Of a DNA stretch of 64,000 nt, positions 16,825 through 25,428 are shown in pieces. The stretch is from Parasynechococcus sp049619435 (lineage in GTDB: Bacteria > Cyanobacteriota > Cyanobacteriia > PCC-6307 > Cyanobiaceae): the NCBI GenBank assembly GCA_049619435.1, contig JBMZMY010000004.1, forward strand, positions 3,385-67,384, written 5' to 3'. How positions within the stretch are numbered: position 1 is the stretch's first letter; each line of letters starts with the position of its first letter. The position numbers and the translations under genes are program-made. Under the pieces are notes generated by a model. That model was not told where the DNA came from and ran no database searches. It saw nothing but the letters and a program-made list of their open reading frames with translations.

Positions 16825-17114
16825 TGGCTCACCTCCTTGGCGGGAGCATCAGCGGACGCAGCTTCAGCTTTGGGGCTGTGGCTCAGCACTTCGGCGATGG
16901 CCCACCGCTTTTGGCGGCTCATCGGACGGGTTTCAGTGATGCGAACGCGGTCACCGACGCGACAGGTGTTGTCTTCGTCGTGAGCCTTGTAACGGGTGGT
17001 ACGGCTGACCGTCTTTTGATAGATGGGGTGTGGGAAGCGGCTTTCCACCGCGACCACCACCGTTTTTTCCATCTTGTCGCTGACGACGGTGCCGATCCTT
17101 TCCTTGACTGCCAT
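16821..17114 (-). CDS. rpsQ: 30S ribosomal protein S17
   Basis: 97 residues. The OB-fold core contains GTVVSDKMEKTVVVAVE and VGDRVRITETRPMSRQKRW. A C-terminal tail of about 18 residues rich in Ala, Glu and Ser goes beyond the E. coli length, as in other marine cyanobacteria. It overlaps rplN by four bases. Confidence 0.97.
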   Translation of the reverse strand: MAVKERIGTVVSDKMEKTVVVAVESRFPHPIYQKTVSRTTRYKAHDEDNTCRVGDRVRITETRPMSRQKRWAIAEVLSHSPKAEAASADAPAKEVSQ

Positions 17115-17131
17115 GGTTACGGAGTGGGGGA

Positions 17132-17341
17132 TCAGGAGGCGGTGGAGCGCTGGCGCTCCGATTGCACCGTCAGCAGCTGGGCCAGCTTGATGCGGACCTC
17201 TTTGAAACGGTGCGTGTTGGTGAGCTGGCGCGTGGCCTGCTGGAAACGGAGCTGGAACAGCTCGCGGCGAAGGCCGTCGATCTGTTCGTTGATATCCGCG
17301 TCAGACAGCTGACGCACATCGGCGGCGTTGGGACGGGCCAT
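17132..17341 (-). CDS. rpmC: 50S ribosomal protein L29
   Basis: 69 residues forming two long helices, with the LRRELFQLRFQQATRQL signature. It lies at the tunnel exit, where trigger factor and SRP dock. rplP ends 2 bp upstream and rpsQ follows. Confidence 0.96.
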   Translation of the reverse strand: MARPNAADVRQLSDADINEQIDGLRRELFQLRFQQATRQLTNTHRFKEVRIKLAQLLTVQSERQRSTAS

Positions 17342-17343
17342 GG

Positions 17344-17814
17344 TCAGGACTCCACGGTGGCGGCAGCAGCAGCCGGTGCAGCAGCAGCGGCTTGCTTCGA
17401 TTCATCCAATTGGATGAATTTGGTTTTCACAGGAAGCTTGTACTGCGCCAGGCGCATGGCTTCACGTGCGATTTCGGGGGTGATTTCATCACCGCCCATT
17501 TCGAAGAGGATCCGCCCCGGCTTGATCACAGCCACCCAGAATTCGGGGTTGCCTTTACCGGAACCCATCCGGGTTTCAGCCGCACGCATGGTGACGGGCT
17601 TGTCCGGGAAGATTCGGATCCAGATTTTGCCGCCACGCTTGACGTAGCGGGTCATGGCGCGACGGCTGGCCTCGATCTGGCGCGAGGTGATCCAGCCACA
17701 TTCCTGTGCCTGCAGCGCGAATTGTCCGAAGGCAATGGTGTTGCCCCGGGTGGCGACGCCGCGCATGCGGCCTCGCTGCTGTTTACGGAATTTGACGCGT
17801 TTTGGACTCAGCAT
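17344..17814 (-). CDS. rplP: 50S ribosomal protein L16
   Basis: 156 residues beginning MLSPKRVKFRKQQRGRMRG, with the RMGSGKGNPEFWVAV block. L16 sits near the A-site tRNA elbow. The last about 18 residues are an Ala-rich extension not present in E. coli L16 (136 residues). It follows rpsC by 16 bp. Confidence 0.98.
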   Translation of the reverse strand: MLSPKRVKFRKQQRGRMRGVATRGNTIAFGQFALQAQECGWITSRQIEASRRAMTRYVKRGGKIWIRIFPDKPVTMRAAETRMGSGKGNPEFWVAVIKPGRILFEMGGDEITPEIAREAMRLAQYKLPVKTKFIQLDESKQAAAAAPAAAAATVES

Positions 17815-17830
17815 GGTTCAGGCCTCCTGT

Positions 17831-18559
17831 TCAACCCTCGTTTGAGCGGTCTTCGAACTGTTGGGGCCGACGGCTGGCCCTGCGACGTGGGGTCGCTCCG
17901 ACAGGCATCTTCTGCGCGTCATCACTCAGCACTTCGCCCTTGAACACCCAGACCTTGATTCCGAGCACGCCGTAGGTGGTGGTGGCCACCTTGGTTGCGT
18001 AGTCGATGTCGGCACGCAGGGTGTGCAGGGGAACGCGGCCCTCACGGGTCCATTCCGTCCGAGCGATTTCGGCGCCGTTGAGGCGACCGGACACCTGGAT
18101 TTTTAGGCCGAGCACGCCAGCGCGCTGAGCCCGCTGGACCGCCATGCGGATGGTGCGGCGGAAAGCCACACGCTTCTCCAATTGCTGAGCGATGTATTCG
18201 GCCAGCAGGAAGGCATCGCCATCGACGCGCTCCACCTCGACGACATTGATGCGCACCTGGCGCCCCTTGTCACCGACGGTTTTCTGGATACCGCTGCGGA
18301 GTTCCTCGATGCCGCTCCCTTGCCGGCCAACCAGCACACCGGGGCGTGCGGTTTTGAGCTCGACTTCGAGTTGATCGGCCTTACGGGCGATCAGCACATC
18401 GCTGATGCCGGCGGAGCCGTACTTCTTGTGGATGAACTTGCGGATCCGGTCATCCTCTTGGAGGAGGGCCGGATAGCTCTTGCTGGGTGCATACCAGCGG
18501 GACCGGTGTTCCTGGGTGATCCCCAGGCGCAGACCGGTTGGGTTGATTTTGTGTCCCAT
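17831..18559 (-). CDS. rpsC: 30S ribosomal protein S3
   Basis: 242 residues starting MGHKINPTGLRLGI. The KH domain (GVLVGRQGSGIEELR) and the C-terminal domain with the GVLGIKVWVFKGEV motif are complete. A basic tail of about 25 residues follows. S3 forms part of the mRNA entry helicase site. Confidence 0.98.
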   Translation of the reverse strand: MGHKINPTGLRLGITQEHRSRWYAPSKSYPALLQEDDRIRKFIHKKYGSAGISDVLIARKADQLEVELKTARPGVLVGRQGSGIEELRSGIQKTVGDKGRQVRINVVEVERVDGDAFLLAEYIAQQLEKRVAFRRTIRMAVQRAQRAGVLGLKIQVSGRLNGAEIARTEWTREGRVPLHTLRADIDYATKVATTTYGVLGIKVWVFKGEVLSDDAQKMPVGATPRRRASRRPQQFEDRSNEG

Positions 18560-18577
18560 CAGTCAGAACCTCGGGGG

Positions 18578-18943
18578 TCAGGAATCGGTCTGAGCTGCCA
18601 CAGCAATGCTGATGTGGCAGGTCTGCTTCTTGATCTGGTAGGCGCGGCCTTGGGCACGCGGCCTGTAGCGCTTCATGGACGGGCCCATGTCGGCGCTGGC
18701 CTGGGAGATCACCAGGGAGGAGGGATCGAGGCCCAGGTTGTGCTCGGCATTGGCCACCGCGGAGCGAAGCACCTTGGTGATCGGTCCGGTGGAGCGGTAA
18801 GGCATGAACTCGAGCATGATCAGCGCGTCGCGATAGGTGCGGCCACGGATTTGGTCGAGCACACGGCGCACCTTCGACACGGAGCCTCGGATGAAGCGAC
18901 CGTGAGCCTGGGCAGTGGGTGCCGTTGGGGTTGACGATGTCAT
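18578..18943 (-). CDS. rplV: 50S ribosomal protein L22
   Basis: 121 residues with the L22 blocks VRRVLDQIRGRTY and PSMKRYRPRAQGRAYQI; the long beta-hairpin of this protein lines the exit tunnel. It sits between rpsS and rpsC. Confidence 0.97.
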   Translation of the reverse strand: MTSSTPTAPTAQAHGRFIRGSVSKVRRVLDQIRGRTYRDALIMLEFMPYRSTGPITKVLRSAVANAEHNLGLDPSSLVISQASADMGPSMKRYRPRAQGRAYQIKKQTCHISIAVAAQTDS

Positions 18944-18946
18944 GAA

Positions 18947-19222
18947 TTAGCGGCCTCCTTTCTTGTCTCTGATGTGGCCCTTGAAGGTGCGGGTGGGAGC
19001 GAACTCTCCCAGCTTGTGGCCCACCATCTGCTCGGTGATGAACACCGGCACATGGGTGCGGCCGTTGTGAACCGCGATCGTGTGGCCGATCATCATCGGC
19101 AGGATCGTGGAGGCCCGTGACCAGGTCTTGATCACAGACTTGTCGTCGTTGTCGTTCTGCTTTTCAACCTTGCGAAGCAGGCTGTCGGCAATAAACGGAC
19201 CTTTTTTGAGTGAACGTCCCAT
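18947..19222 (-). CDS. rpsS: 30S ribosomal protein S19
   Basis: 91 residues beginning MGRSLKKGPFIADSLLRK, with GHTIAVHNGRTHVPVFITEQMVGHKLGEF, cited by its core HNGRTHVPVF. S19 sits in the 30S head next to S13. It ends 3 bp before rplV. Confidence 0.98.
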   Translation of the reverse strand: MGRSLKKGPFIADSLLRKVEKQNDNDDKSVIKTWSRASTILPMMIGHTIAVHNGRTHVPVFITEQMVGHKLGEFAPTRTFKGHIRDKKGGR

Positions 19223-19257
19223 AACGGTTTAAGCAAGCGGATAAGTGATGGTTTGCA

Positions 19258-20121
19258 TCAGGAATCGCGTCCGCCACGGCTCCGCTTGGAGGTCTTGCGA
19301 CGCTTCCGGAGCACGTATCGGTTGCTGGGTTTGTTCCGCTTGCGGGTCTTGAGACCGAGGGCGGGTTTGCCCCAGGGGGTCACCGGGCCGGAACGGCCGA
19401 TCGGTGCACGACCCTCACCACCACCGTGGGGGTGATCGCAGGGGTTCATCACACTGCCTCGAACCTGAGGACGGCGACCGAGCCAGCGGCGACGACCGGC
19501 CTTACCCAGGCTGGTGTTGCGCACTTCGGCATTGCCGACTTCGCCGAGGGTGGCGTAGCACTCGCGACGGACGAGGCGCACCTCAGTGGAGGGCAGCTTG
19601 AGGGCGACGTAGTCGCCTTCCTTCGCCATCACCTGGGCGCTGGCACCGGCGGTCCGGACCATCTGACCACCGCGGCCGGCGTAGAGCTCGACGCAGTGAA
19701 CGCTGGAGCCCAGGGGCACGGAGGACAGCGGCATGGCGTTGCCGCTTTCGATCGGTGCATCGGGGCCGGAGACCACGGTCTGGCCCACCTGAACGCCTGC
19801 AGGGGCAAGGATGTAGCGCTTCTCGCCATCGGCGTAGAAGAGCAACGCCAGACGCGCATTGCGATGCGGGTCGTAGTGGATGGCTGCGACCTTGGCCGGA
19901 ATCCCGTGCTTGTTGCGACGGAAGTCGACGACGCGGTACAGCCGCTTATGACCACCACCGCGGTGGCGGCAGGTGATCACACCACGGTTGTTGCGACCCT
20001 TGCGGCGGTGCTTGGCGACCACCAGGGTGCGTTCCGGCTTGCGGCCGGTGACTTCACTGAAGTCAGTGACCACCCGGGTGCGTGTTCCGGGGGTGTAGGG
20101 GCGGTAATTACGGATTGCCAT
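19258..20121 (-). CDS. rplB: 50S ribosomal protein L2
   Basis: 287 residues, normal length. The start is MAIRNYRPYTPGTR. The catalytic-region signature HPHGGGEGRAPIGR lies near the C-terminus, followed by a basic tail. L2 is required for peptidyl-transferase centre assembly. Confidence 0.98.
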   Translation of the reverse strand: MAIRNYRPYTPGTRTRVVTDFSEVTGRKPERTLVVAKHRRKGRNNRGVITCRHRGGGHKRLYRVVDFRRNKHGIPAKVAAIHYDPHRNARLALLFYADGEKRYILAPAGVQVGQTVVSGPDAPIESGNAMPLSSVPLGSSVHCVELYAGRGGQMVRTAGASAQVMAKEGDYVALKLPSTEVRLVRRECYATLGEVGNAEVRNTSLGKAGRRRWLGRRPQVRGSVMNPCDHPHGGGEGRAPIGRSGPVTPWGKPALGLKTRKRNKPSNRYVLRKRRKTSKRSRGGRDS

Positions 20122-20136
20122 GACGATTCAGACCCC

Positions 20137-20439
20137 TCAGGACTCAGGGAAGAGTTGGATTGAGTTGCCTTCCGCCAGGCGCACCACAGCCTTCTTCACC
20201 TGGGCGCGTTTGCCGGCGAAGCGGCCCATCCGACGGCTGCGCCGCGGTGGGTTCATGGTGCTGATGCCGGTGACCTTGACGTCAAACAGCTGCTCGATGG
20301 CGGCTTTGATGTCAGGCTTCGCGGCGCGGTGGTCAACCTCGAAGGTGTACTGATTCAGCTCGAGGGCACGGGTGGCCTTCTCGGTGATCAGAGGGCGACG
20401 GATCACATCCGCCAGACGTCCTTGGAAACGCTCAGTCAT
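20137..20439 (-). CDS. rplW: 50S ribosomal protein L23
   Basis: 100 residues from the ATG giving MTERFQGRLADVIRRPLITEKATR, cited by its core RRPLITEKATRAL. It has the VTGISTMNPPRR loop. L23 is the docking site for trigger factor and SRP. The start overlaps the end of rplD by 8 bp; an in-frame start at 20466 is rejected because it lies further inside rplD. Confidence 0.97.
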   Translation of the reverse strand: MTERFQGRLADVIRRPLITEKATRALELNQYTFEVDHRAAKPDIKAAIEQLFDVKVTGISTMNPPRRSRRMGRFAGKRAQVKKAVVRLAEGNSIQLFPES

Positions 20440-21067
20440 CGGCGTAGACCTCCTGGATGGTGGCAAGAGCGTCCTCGCCCAGCACCAAGGCGTTGGCGTG
20501 GAGCAGATCGAAGACGTTGAGCTGATCTGCAGCGATCAGCTTGACCTTCTCGAGGTTGCGAACCGAGCGGCGCACAACGTCCGAGGGGGAGGTCAGAACG
20601 ATCAGCACCTTGGCGTCGGCAGCGATGCCGAGACGGCCGAGGGCATCGATGATCTCGCGCGTTTTGGGGGCGTCGAGAGCGGCACCGAAATCCTTCACCA
20701 CGGTGACGTCATCAATGCGGGCCATCAACGCGGTGCGCAGGGCCAGACGACGTTCCTTGCGGTTCATCGCAAGGTTGTAGGTGCGGGGCTTCGGTCCGAA
20801 GACGATGCCACCACCGGGACGCAGAGGCGTGCGGATCGAACCCTGACGGGCGCGACCTGTTCCTTTCTGTTTGTAGGGCTTGCGGCCACCACCACGCACT
20901 TCCGAGCGAGTCAGGGTGCTGGCAGTGCCTTGGCGACTGTGGGCCTGCTGACGCAGAACCGCACGGTGCATGAGGTCCACAGCTGTGGACTCTTTGGCCA
21001 CCTTCAGGTCCAGGGTTGCCTTGCCGGCTTCCTTGCCCTGCCAATCACGAACGACACAACTGGCCAT
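20432..21067 (-). CDS. rplD: 50S ribosomal protein L4
   Basis: 211 residues starting MASCVVRDWQGKEAG. The extended loop region GRKPYKQKGTGRARQGS, which reaches the exit tunnel, is intact. In E. coli L4 autoregulates the S10 operon through its leader; whether the leader upstream of rplC here does the same is unknown. The ATG shares one base with the rplC stop (TGATG). Confidence 0.98.
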   Translation of the reverse strand: MASCVVRDWQGKEAGKATLDLKVAKESTAVDLMHRAVLRQQAHSRQGTASTLTRSEVRGGGRKPYKQKGTGRARQGSIRTPLRPGGGIVFGPKPRTYNLAMNRKERRLALRTALMARIDDVTVVKDFGAALDAPKTREIIDALGRLGIAADAKVLIVLTSPSDVVRRSVRNLEKVKLIAADQLNVFDLLHANALVLGEDALATIQEVYADD

Positions 21068-21723
21068 CACTTACCTCCTTGAGTGGCTTTGGAGCCCACC
21101 CGATTCGCAGGACGAATATTCAGCAGTGCACCAGGCTTGCCGGGAACCGATCCCTTGACCACGAGCAGGTTGCGCTCGGTATCGATCTTGAGGATGGTCA
21201 GGCCGCGGGTGGTGATTTTCTTGCCGCCGTAGCGACCAGCCATCCGCTTTCCGGGATAGATGCGACCGGGTGTGGTGCCTGCGCCGGTGGAACCAGGTTC
21301 ACGGTGATTCTTCGAACCGTGCGTCATCGGGCCACGGCTGAAGCCGTGACGCTTCTGATAACCAGAGAAGCCACGGCCGACGGTGTCGCCGCTGACATCA
21401 ACTTTCTGACCGGCTTCGAAATCACTGACCGTGACGTCGGCGCCAAGCTCAATGCCATCGACGGCATCCACGCGGTACTCACGCAGGTGACGAAGCACAG
21501 AGTCGCCGGACTTGGCCAGGTGACCCTTGGCAGGCTTGTTGACCAGCTTTTCGCGCGTATCGCCGAAGCCGATCTGCACCGCCGCGTAACCGTCGGTGTC
21601 GTTGTTCTTGATTTGGGTGATCCGGCAGGGACCAGCTTCGATCAGGGTGACCGGAACTGCTCTGCCCTGCTCGTCGAAGAACTGGGACATGCCCAGTTTC
21701 TTCCCGAGAATGCCGATTGACAT
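21067..21723 (-). CDS. rplC: 50S ribosomal protein L3; first gene of the S10-type cluster here
   Basis: 218 residues starting MSIGILGKKLGMSQFFDE. The central GTSKGKGF-type loop is replaced by the usual cyanobacterial GRGFSGYQKRHGFSRGPMTHGS segment, cited by its core GYQKRHGFSRGP. rpsJ is not upstream, as in cyanobacteria, where it lies with the str genes. The 384-bp region upstream presumably holds the promoter and leader for the whole cluster. Confidence 0.98.
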   Translation of the reverse strand: MSIGILGKKLGMSQFFDEQGRAVPVTLIEAGPCRITQIKNNDTDGYAAVQIGFGDTREKLVNKPAKGHLAKSGDSVLRHLREYRVDAVDGIELGADVTVSDFEAGQKVDVSGDTVGRGFSGYQKRHGFSRGPMTHGSKNHREPGSTGAGTTPGRIYPGKRMAGRYGGKKITTRGLTILKIDTERNLLVVKGSVPGKPGALLNIRPANRVGSKATQGGK

Positions 21724-22107
21724 GGATGGGGAGGAAGCGCCAGCGTGGACAACCACCAGGCGGAGAACCGCATGGGGTCAGGTGCTGATCGATTGGACGC
21801 AGACGTGGTTCGAAGGGGAACTCCCGAAGGAGTGGATTCGAATGGGCTAGCGAACGATTCAGCGAGGCTGGGACTTGAACCTCGGCGCGAACGCATGGAG
21901 GATTCAGTTTCCCGACGTTTGATCCCGACGAATCAGACGTACTGGCCTTGAGATTCAGCGCTACCGCTGAATCTGTTCTGAGCTCTGGAGGCCCGGCTAG
22001 CGGACGGGCACAGAAATGCAGAACAAACAACGACCCTACAACACAGCTGAAACCCTTCTCTCTTCTCCTGATCTACTGCCAGACTCTCTGCCAGCTCTGG
22101 TCGTTCC
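21724..22107. promoter_or_regulatory. Divergent intergenic region between rplC and ndhN
   Basis: 384 bp with no supportable gene. It must hold the promoter and 5' leader of the ribosomal cluster on one strand and the ndhN promoter on the other. It contains a 10-bp perfect inverted repeat (21951-21974) and three copies of GATTCAG, two of them extended to GATTCAGCG (21856-21864 and 21952-21960). I could not assign -35/-10 boxes with confidence. Confidence 0.5.
21951..21974. repeat. 10-bp inverted repeat in the rplC leader region
   Basis: AGATTCAGCG (21951-21960) and CGCTGAATCT (21965-21974) pair perfectly around a CTAC loop. It lies 228 bp upstream of the rplC ATG. In a leader RNA it would form a strong hairpin; as DNA it could be an operator. 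No U-tract follows, so it is not a standard terminator. Confidence 0.7.
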
Positions 22108-22569
22108 ATGCCTCTGCTTCTTACCGGTCGGGGATTTCGCCGCGATCTTGAAGCCAGTGGTTGTCTGGCCGTTCATGCCCCCCTTGAAGGTGGCGCCGAG
22201 ACACGGTTGTTGAGGCGGCTGCGTGGAGCGGGCTATCGCACCCGGATCACCTCCGCTCGTGGCTTGGGAGATCCCGAGGTGTTCCTCACCCAGAAGCACG
22301 GCATCCGTCCCCCTCACCTCGGCCATCAGAGCGTCGGCCGTGGTGCCGCGGTCGGTGAAGTCCAGGAGGTAGCGCCTCAGCTGGGTGATCTTTTTGTCGG
22401 GACTGACCCTGTCGCCCTTTGGTTGCTCGAGGGTCAGGTGTTGTCCCGGTCGGAATTGCTTTCGCTTTGCGACCTCTGCCGGCGTGAGCCACGACTCAAG
22501 ATCATCGTTGAAATGGGTGGTTCCAGGAGCCTGCGATGGCAGCCGATGTCGACGCTGCTGCAGGGCTGA
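22108..22569 (+). CDS. ndhN: NAD(P)H-quinone oxidoreductase subunit N (NdhN)
   Basis: 153 residues, close to the usual 150-160. The start MPLLLTGRGFRRDLEASG and the blocks ETRLLRRLRGAGYRT and FLTQKHGIRPPHLGHQSVGR match cyanobacterial NdhN. It is a stromal-side oxygenic-photosynthesis-specific subunit of NDH-1, which takes part in cyclic electron flow and respiration. The 3' end overlaps ldpA by 34 bp. Confidence 0.93.
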   Translation: MPLLLTGRGFRRDLEASGCLAVHAPLEGGAETRLLRRLRGAGYRTRITSARGLGDPEVFLTQKHGIRPPHLGHQSVGRGAAVGEVQEVAPQLGDLFVGTDPVALWLLEGQVLSRSELLSLCDLCRREPRLKIIVEMGGSRSLRWQPMSTLLQG

Positions 22570-23579
22570 GCCCTGACAACGCCCTGGCTGAGGGGCGATG
22601 GGTCAAGTTGATCTGTGGGGCCAGCAATCAGGATCTGCCTGCGATCGCTGACCTCACGGCGGTTTACGCCGTCGCAGGCGTCCACTGCGTGGATGTGGCC
22701 GCTGATCCTGCTGTCATTCGTGCCGCCCGGATTGGTTTGGATTGGGCTGAGACCCTCGTGGGTCATCGCCCCTGGCTGATGGTCAGCCTCAGCGATGGTG
22801 CTGATCCGCATTTCCGCAAGGCTTGGTTTGACCCGAGCCTTTGTCCGCTGGATTGCCCCCGTCCCTGCACGAGGGTTTGCCCAGCCGATGCCATTCCGGC
22901 GGACGGCGTCGATCGCCAACGTTGCTACGGCTGTGGTCGTTGTCTGCCGGCCTGTCCGCTGGGTTTGATCTCGGAGCAGGAGCATCGCGTGCCTGTCATG
23001 GCCATGGCCGATCTCCTCCGTGCGGAGCGCCCCGACGCCGTTGAAATTCACACCTCGCCTGGTCGCAGCGTTGAATTTGCTGCGGTTGTTGCGTCGCTCG
23101 CCATGTCCCAGCTGCCGCTTCGCCGTCTTGCGGTGAGTTGCGGGCTCGAGGGCCACGGTCTGGACGCTGCTGGCCTTGCCGCCGAACTCTGGTGTCGCTA
23201 TCTCGTGCTGCGATCCCATGGATTCAGGCCGCTGTGGCAGCTGGATGGACGTCCGATGCGTGGCGATGTCGGTGCAGGCACGTCCCGTGCAGCAGTCCAG
23301 CTCTGGCGGTCGCTGTTGCCTGTGGCGCCTCCCGGACCGCTTCAGCTGGCTGGTGGCACCAATGCCGCAACGCTGGGTCACCTCGCTGTGCATGAGCGGC
23401 CTGCCGGGATCGCGTTCGGTGGCATGGCGCGCCGCCTGCTGCAACCCCTGCTTCAGGAGGCCCAGCAGCGGGGGACATCACTGCGGGAGTGGCCGGAGGG
23501 CTGGACTGAGGCTGTGACCATCGCTCGGGATCTGGTGGAACCGTGGCGTGCACGCACGCCGCTTGGCCTCAGTTGCTAG
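22536..23579 (+). CDS. ldpA: LdpA-like iron-sulfur protein (light-dependent circadian period)
   Basis: 347 residues. Two 4Fe-4S motifs lie near residues 107-150: CPLDCPRPCTRVCP, then CYGCGRCLPACP. The remainder, with the Glu-Ile-His-Thr-Ser segment, matches LdpA, a redox-sensing input protein that adjusts the Kai clock period to light in Synechococcus elongatus. It overlaps ndhN by 34 bp, an adjacency that recurs in cyanobacteria. The assigned role comes from the family. Confidence 0.85.
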   Translation: MAADVDAAAGLSPDNALAEGRWVKLICGASNQDLPAIADLTAVYAVAGVHCVDVAADPAVIRAARIGLDWAETLVGHRPWLMVSLSDGADPHFRKAWFDPSLCPLDCPRPCTRVCPADAIPADGVDRQRCYGCGRCLPACPLGLISEQEHRVPVMAMADLLRAERPDAVEIHTSPGRSVEFAAVVASLAMSQLPLRRLAVSCGLEGHGLDAAGLAAELWCRYLVLRSHGFRPLWQLDGRPMRGDVGAGTSRAAVQLWRSLLPVAPPGPLQLAGGTNAATLGHLAVHERPAGIAFGGMARRLLQPLLQEAQQRGTSLREWPEGWTEAVTIARDLVEPWRARTPLGLSC

Positions 23580-23601
23580 AAGGCGGTCCGATCGAAGCGT
23601 C

Positions 23602-25251
23602 ATGAGCACACAACGGATCACGGACGATCTCGTGCGATTGCTGGAGCTGCTGCCCGATGGCGTGCAGCGCCACTTGGCCAGTGATGAGCGCCGCGAGGCG
23701 TTGCTCGAGGTGGTCCTCGATCTTGGGCGAGTTCCAGAGGCGCGTTATCCAGGCCGCGCCCTGTCGCTTGGAGAAACCCCCATGAGCCGCGACGATCTCG
23801 ATGGGGTGGTGGCCCGTGTTGGTCGCTTCGGGGCCGATAACCGCGCAGGGATTGAGCGCACCCTCCATCGCATCAGCGCGATTCGCAACCGTCAGGGCGT
23901 TGTGGTCGGCTTGACCTGTCGTGTGGGCCGCGCCGTGTTCGGAACGGTGGCGATGGTTCGCGATCTGCTGGATGACGGTCAGTCTCTGCTGCTGATGGGA
24001 CGCCCTGGCGTCGGCAAGACCACCGCCCTGCGTGAGATCGCAAGGGTCCTGGCCGATGATCTGCATCGTCGGGTGGTTGTCATCGACACCAGCAATGAGA
24101 TCGCCGGTGACGGGGATGTACCGCATCCGGCCATTGGACGCGCAAGACGGATGCAGGTCGCCCGACCTGAGCAGCAGCATCAGGTGATGATCGAGGCGGT
24201 TGAAAACCATATGCCTGAGGTCATCGTGATCGATGAAATCGGCACGGAGCTGGAGGCACAGGCGGCGCGCACCATTGCCGAACGTGGGGTGATGTTGGTG
24301 GCGACGGCCCATGGCAATGCCCTCGCCAATCTGATCAAGAACCCCACCTTGAGTGATCTGGTCGGTGGGATTCAGTCCGTCACCCTCGGTGATGACGAGG
24401 CACGCCGACGCCGGACGCAAAAAACCGTGCTCGAGCGTGCGGCGGAACCGACCTTCCCTGTTGCCGTGGAAATGCACAGCCGGCACATCTGGGCGGTGCA
24501 TCCGGATGTCGCGGTCACGGTGGATCAGTTGCTGCGAGGACAGACTCCACGCGTCCAGCAGCGTCAGCTTCAGGAGGATGGCTCCGTTCAGTTGATCGAG
24601 CCCCGTCAGCCCCTGCAGCCCAAGCGGCCGGCCACAACACCGACGGTCTTGTCTCGTCCCGCCTTGGCGATGGTCCCCATGCCTTCGCCGGTGGCCCCTC
24701 GTGAGGGTCGGGATCCGAGTCCGTCCCCGACGACGGACTCCTCCGAGTCAACGGTCTCCCCACTGCAGGTGCTGTGCTGTGGCATCACGCCCCAGCTGGT
24801 GGAGCAGGTGGTGCGCCGCCATGGTTGGCCGGCTCGTCTGGTCGACGACCTCGCCGAAGCCGATGTTGTTCTGAGCGTGCGGCAGGGGCTGGGCCGTGAG
24901 CCATCGCTGCGCCGTCAGGCCCGAGAACTGAAGGTGCCGATCCTGGTGATCAAGGCTGACACCTTTGCGCAGGTGGAGCGTGCTCTCGACCGGTTGCTGA
25001 CGCGGCGGCAGGAGCCAGCGTCCGTGGAGCCACGCCCGGATCCAGGGTCGCTCGATGACGCCCTGGCTGCCCTTGAGGAATGCCGTCTGGCCGTGGAGCA
25101 GGTGGTGGTGCCCCACGGCCGTCCCGTGGAACTCCTGCCGCGGACCAAGCGTGTGCGTCAGATGCAGGAAGATCTGATCAGCAGATATCAATTGCGGAGC
25201 GATGAGTTCGGCTCGGATGACACCTGTCGGCTCCGTGTTTTCCCGCCCTAG
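23602..25251 (+). CDS. ycf45: Ycf45-like AAA ATPase
   Basis: 549 residues. The ATPase domain has a Walker A MGRPGVGKTTALRE near residues 132-145, a Walker B EVIVIDEIGTE near 210, and the SpoIIIAA-like TSNEIAGDGDVPHP motif. A Pro/Ser-rich linker (about 345-395) leads to a C-terminal domain of about 150 residues. This is the Ycf45 family, a plastid-encoded gene in some algae; the C-terminus is often annotated R3H, but I cannot see an unambiguous RxxxH here. The ATG at 23602 lies 22 bp after ldpA. Function is unknown. Confidence 0.85.
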   Translation: MSTQRITDDLVRLLELLPDGVQRHLASDERREALLEVVLDLGRVPEARYPGRALSLGETPMSRDDLDGVVARVGRFGADNRAGIERTLHRISAIRNRQGVVVGLTCRVGRAVFGTVAMVRDLLDDGQSLLLMGRPGVGKTTALREIARVLADDLHRRVVVIDTSNEIAGDGDVPHPAIGRARRMQVARPEQQHQVMIEAVENHMPEVIVIDEIGTELEAQAARTIAERGVMLVATAHGNALANLIKNPTLSDLVGGIQSVTLGDDEARRRRTQKTVLERAAEPTFPVAVEMHSRHIWAVHPDVAVTVDQLLRGQTPRVQQRQLQEDGSVQLIEPRQPLQPKRPATTPTVLSRPALAMVPMPSPVAPREGRDPSPSPTTDSSESTVSPLQVLCCGITPQLVEQVVRRHGWPARLVDDLAEADVVLSVRQGLGREPSLRRQARELKVPILVIKADTFAQVERALDRLLTRRQEPASVEPRPDPGSLDDALAALEECRLAVEQVVVPHGRPVELLPRTKRVRQMQEDLISRYQLRSDEFGSDDTCRLRVFPP

Positions 25252-25350
25252 GAGCAGTAACAGTCCCCAATGGATTGACGAAGGTGACGCCGTTGTGGGT
25301 AACTATTGAGACGCCGGTGCTCTGCAAGCAAGCGGAGCAGTCCGGAACAT

Positions 25351-25422
25351 TGGGCCGTCGCCAAGTGGTAAGGCAGCGGGTTTTGGTCCCGCCATTCCTA
25401 GGTTCGAATCCTAGCGGCCCAG
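25351..25422 (+). tRNA. trnQ-UUG: tRNA-Gln (anticodon UUG)
   Basis: 72 nt. The acceptor TGGGCCG pairs with CGGCCCA before a G discriminator. The anticodon arm is GCGGG-TTTTGGT-CCCGC, giving UUG. The T-loop is GGTTCGAATCC. The 3' CCA is not encoded. The HAD gene starts 6 bp downstream. Confidence 0.95.
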
Positions 25423-25428
25423 TTTTGA

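Noticed and set aside
21866..21895. GGGACTTGAACCTCGG looked like the T-arm of a minus-strand tRNA.
   Set aside because: The flanking bases do not form a T-stem, and no acceptor, D-arm or anticodon arm is found in the following 80 bases.
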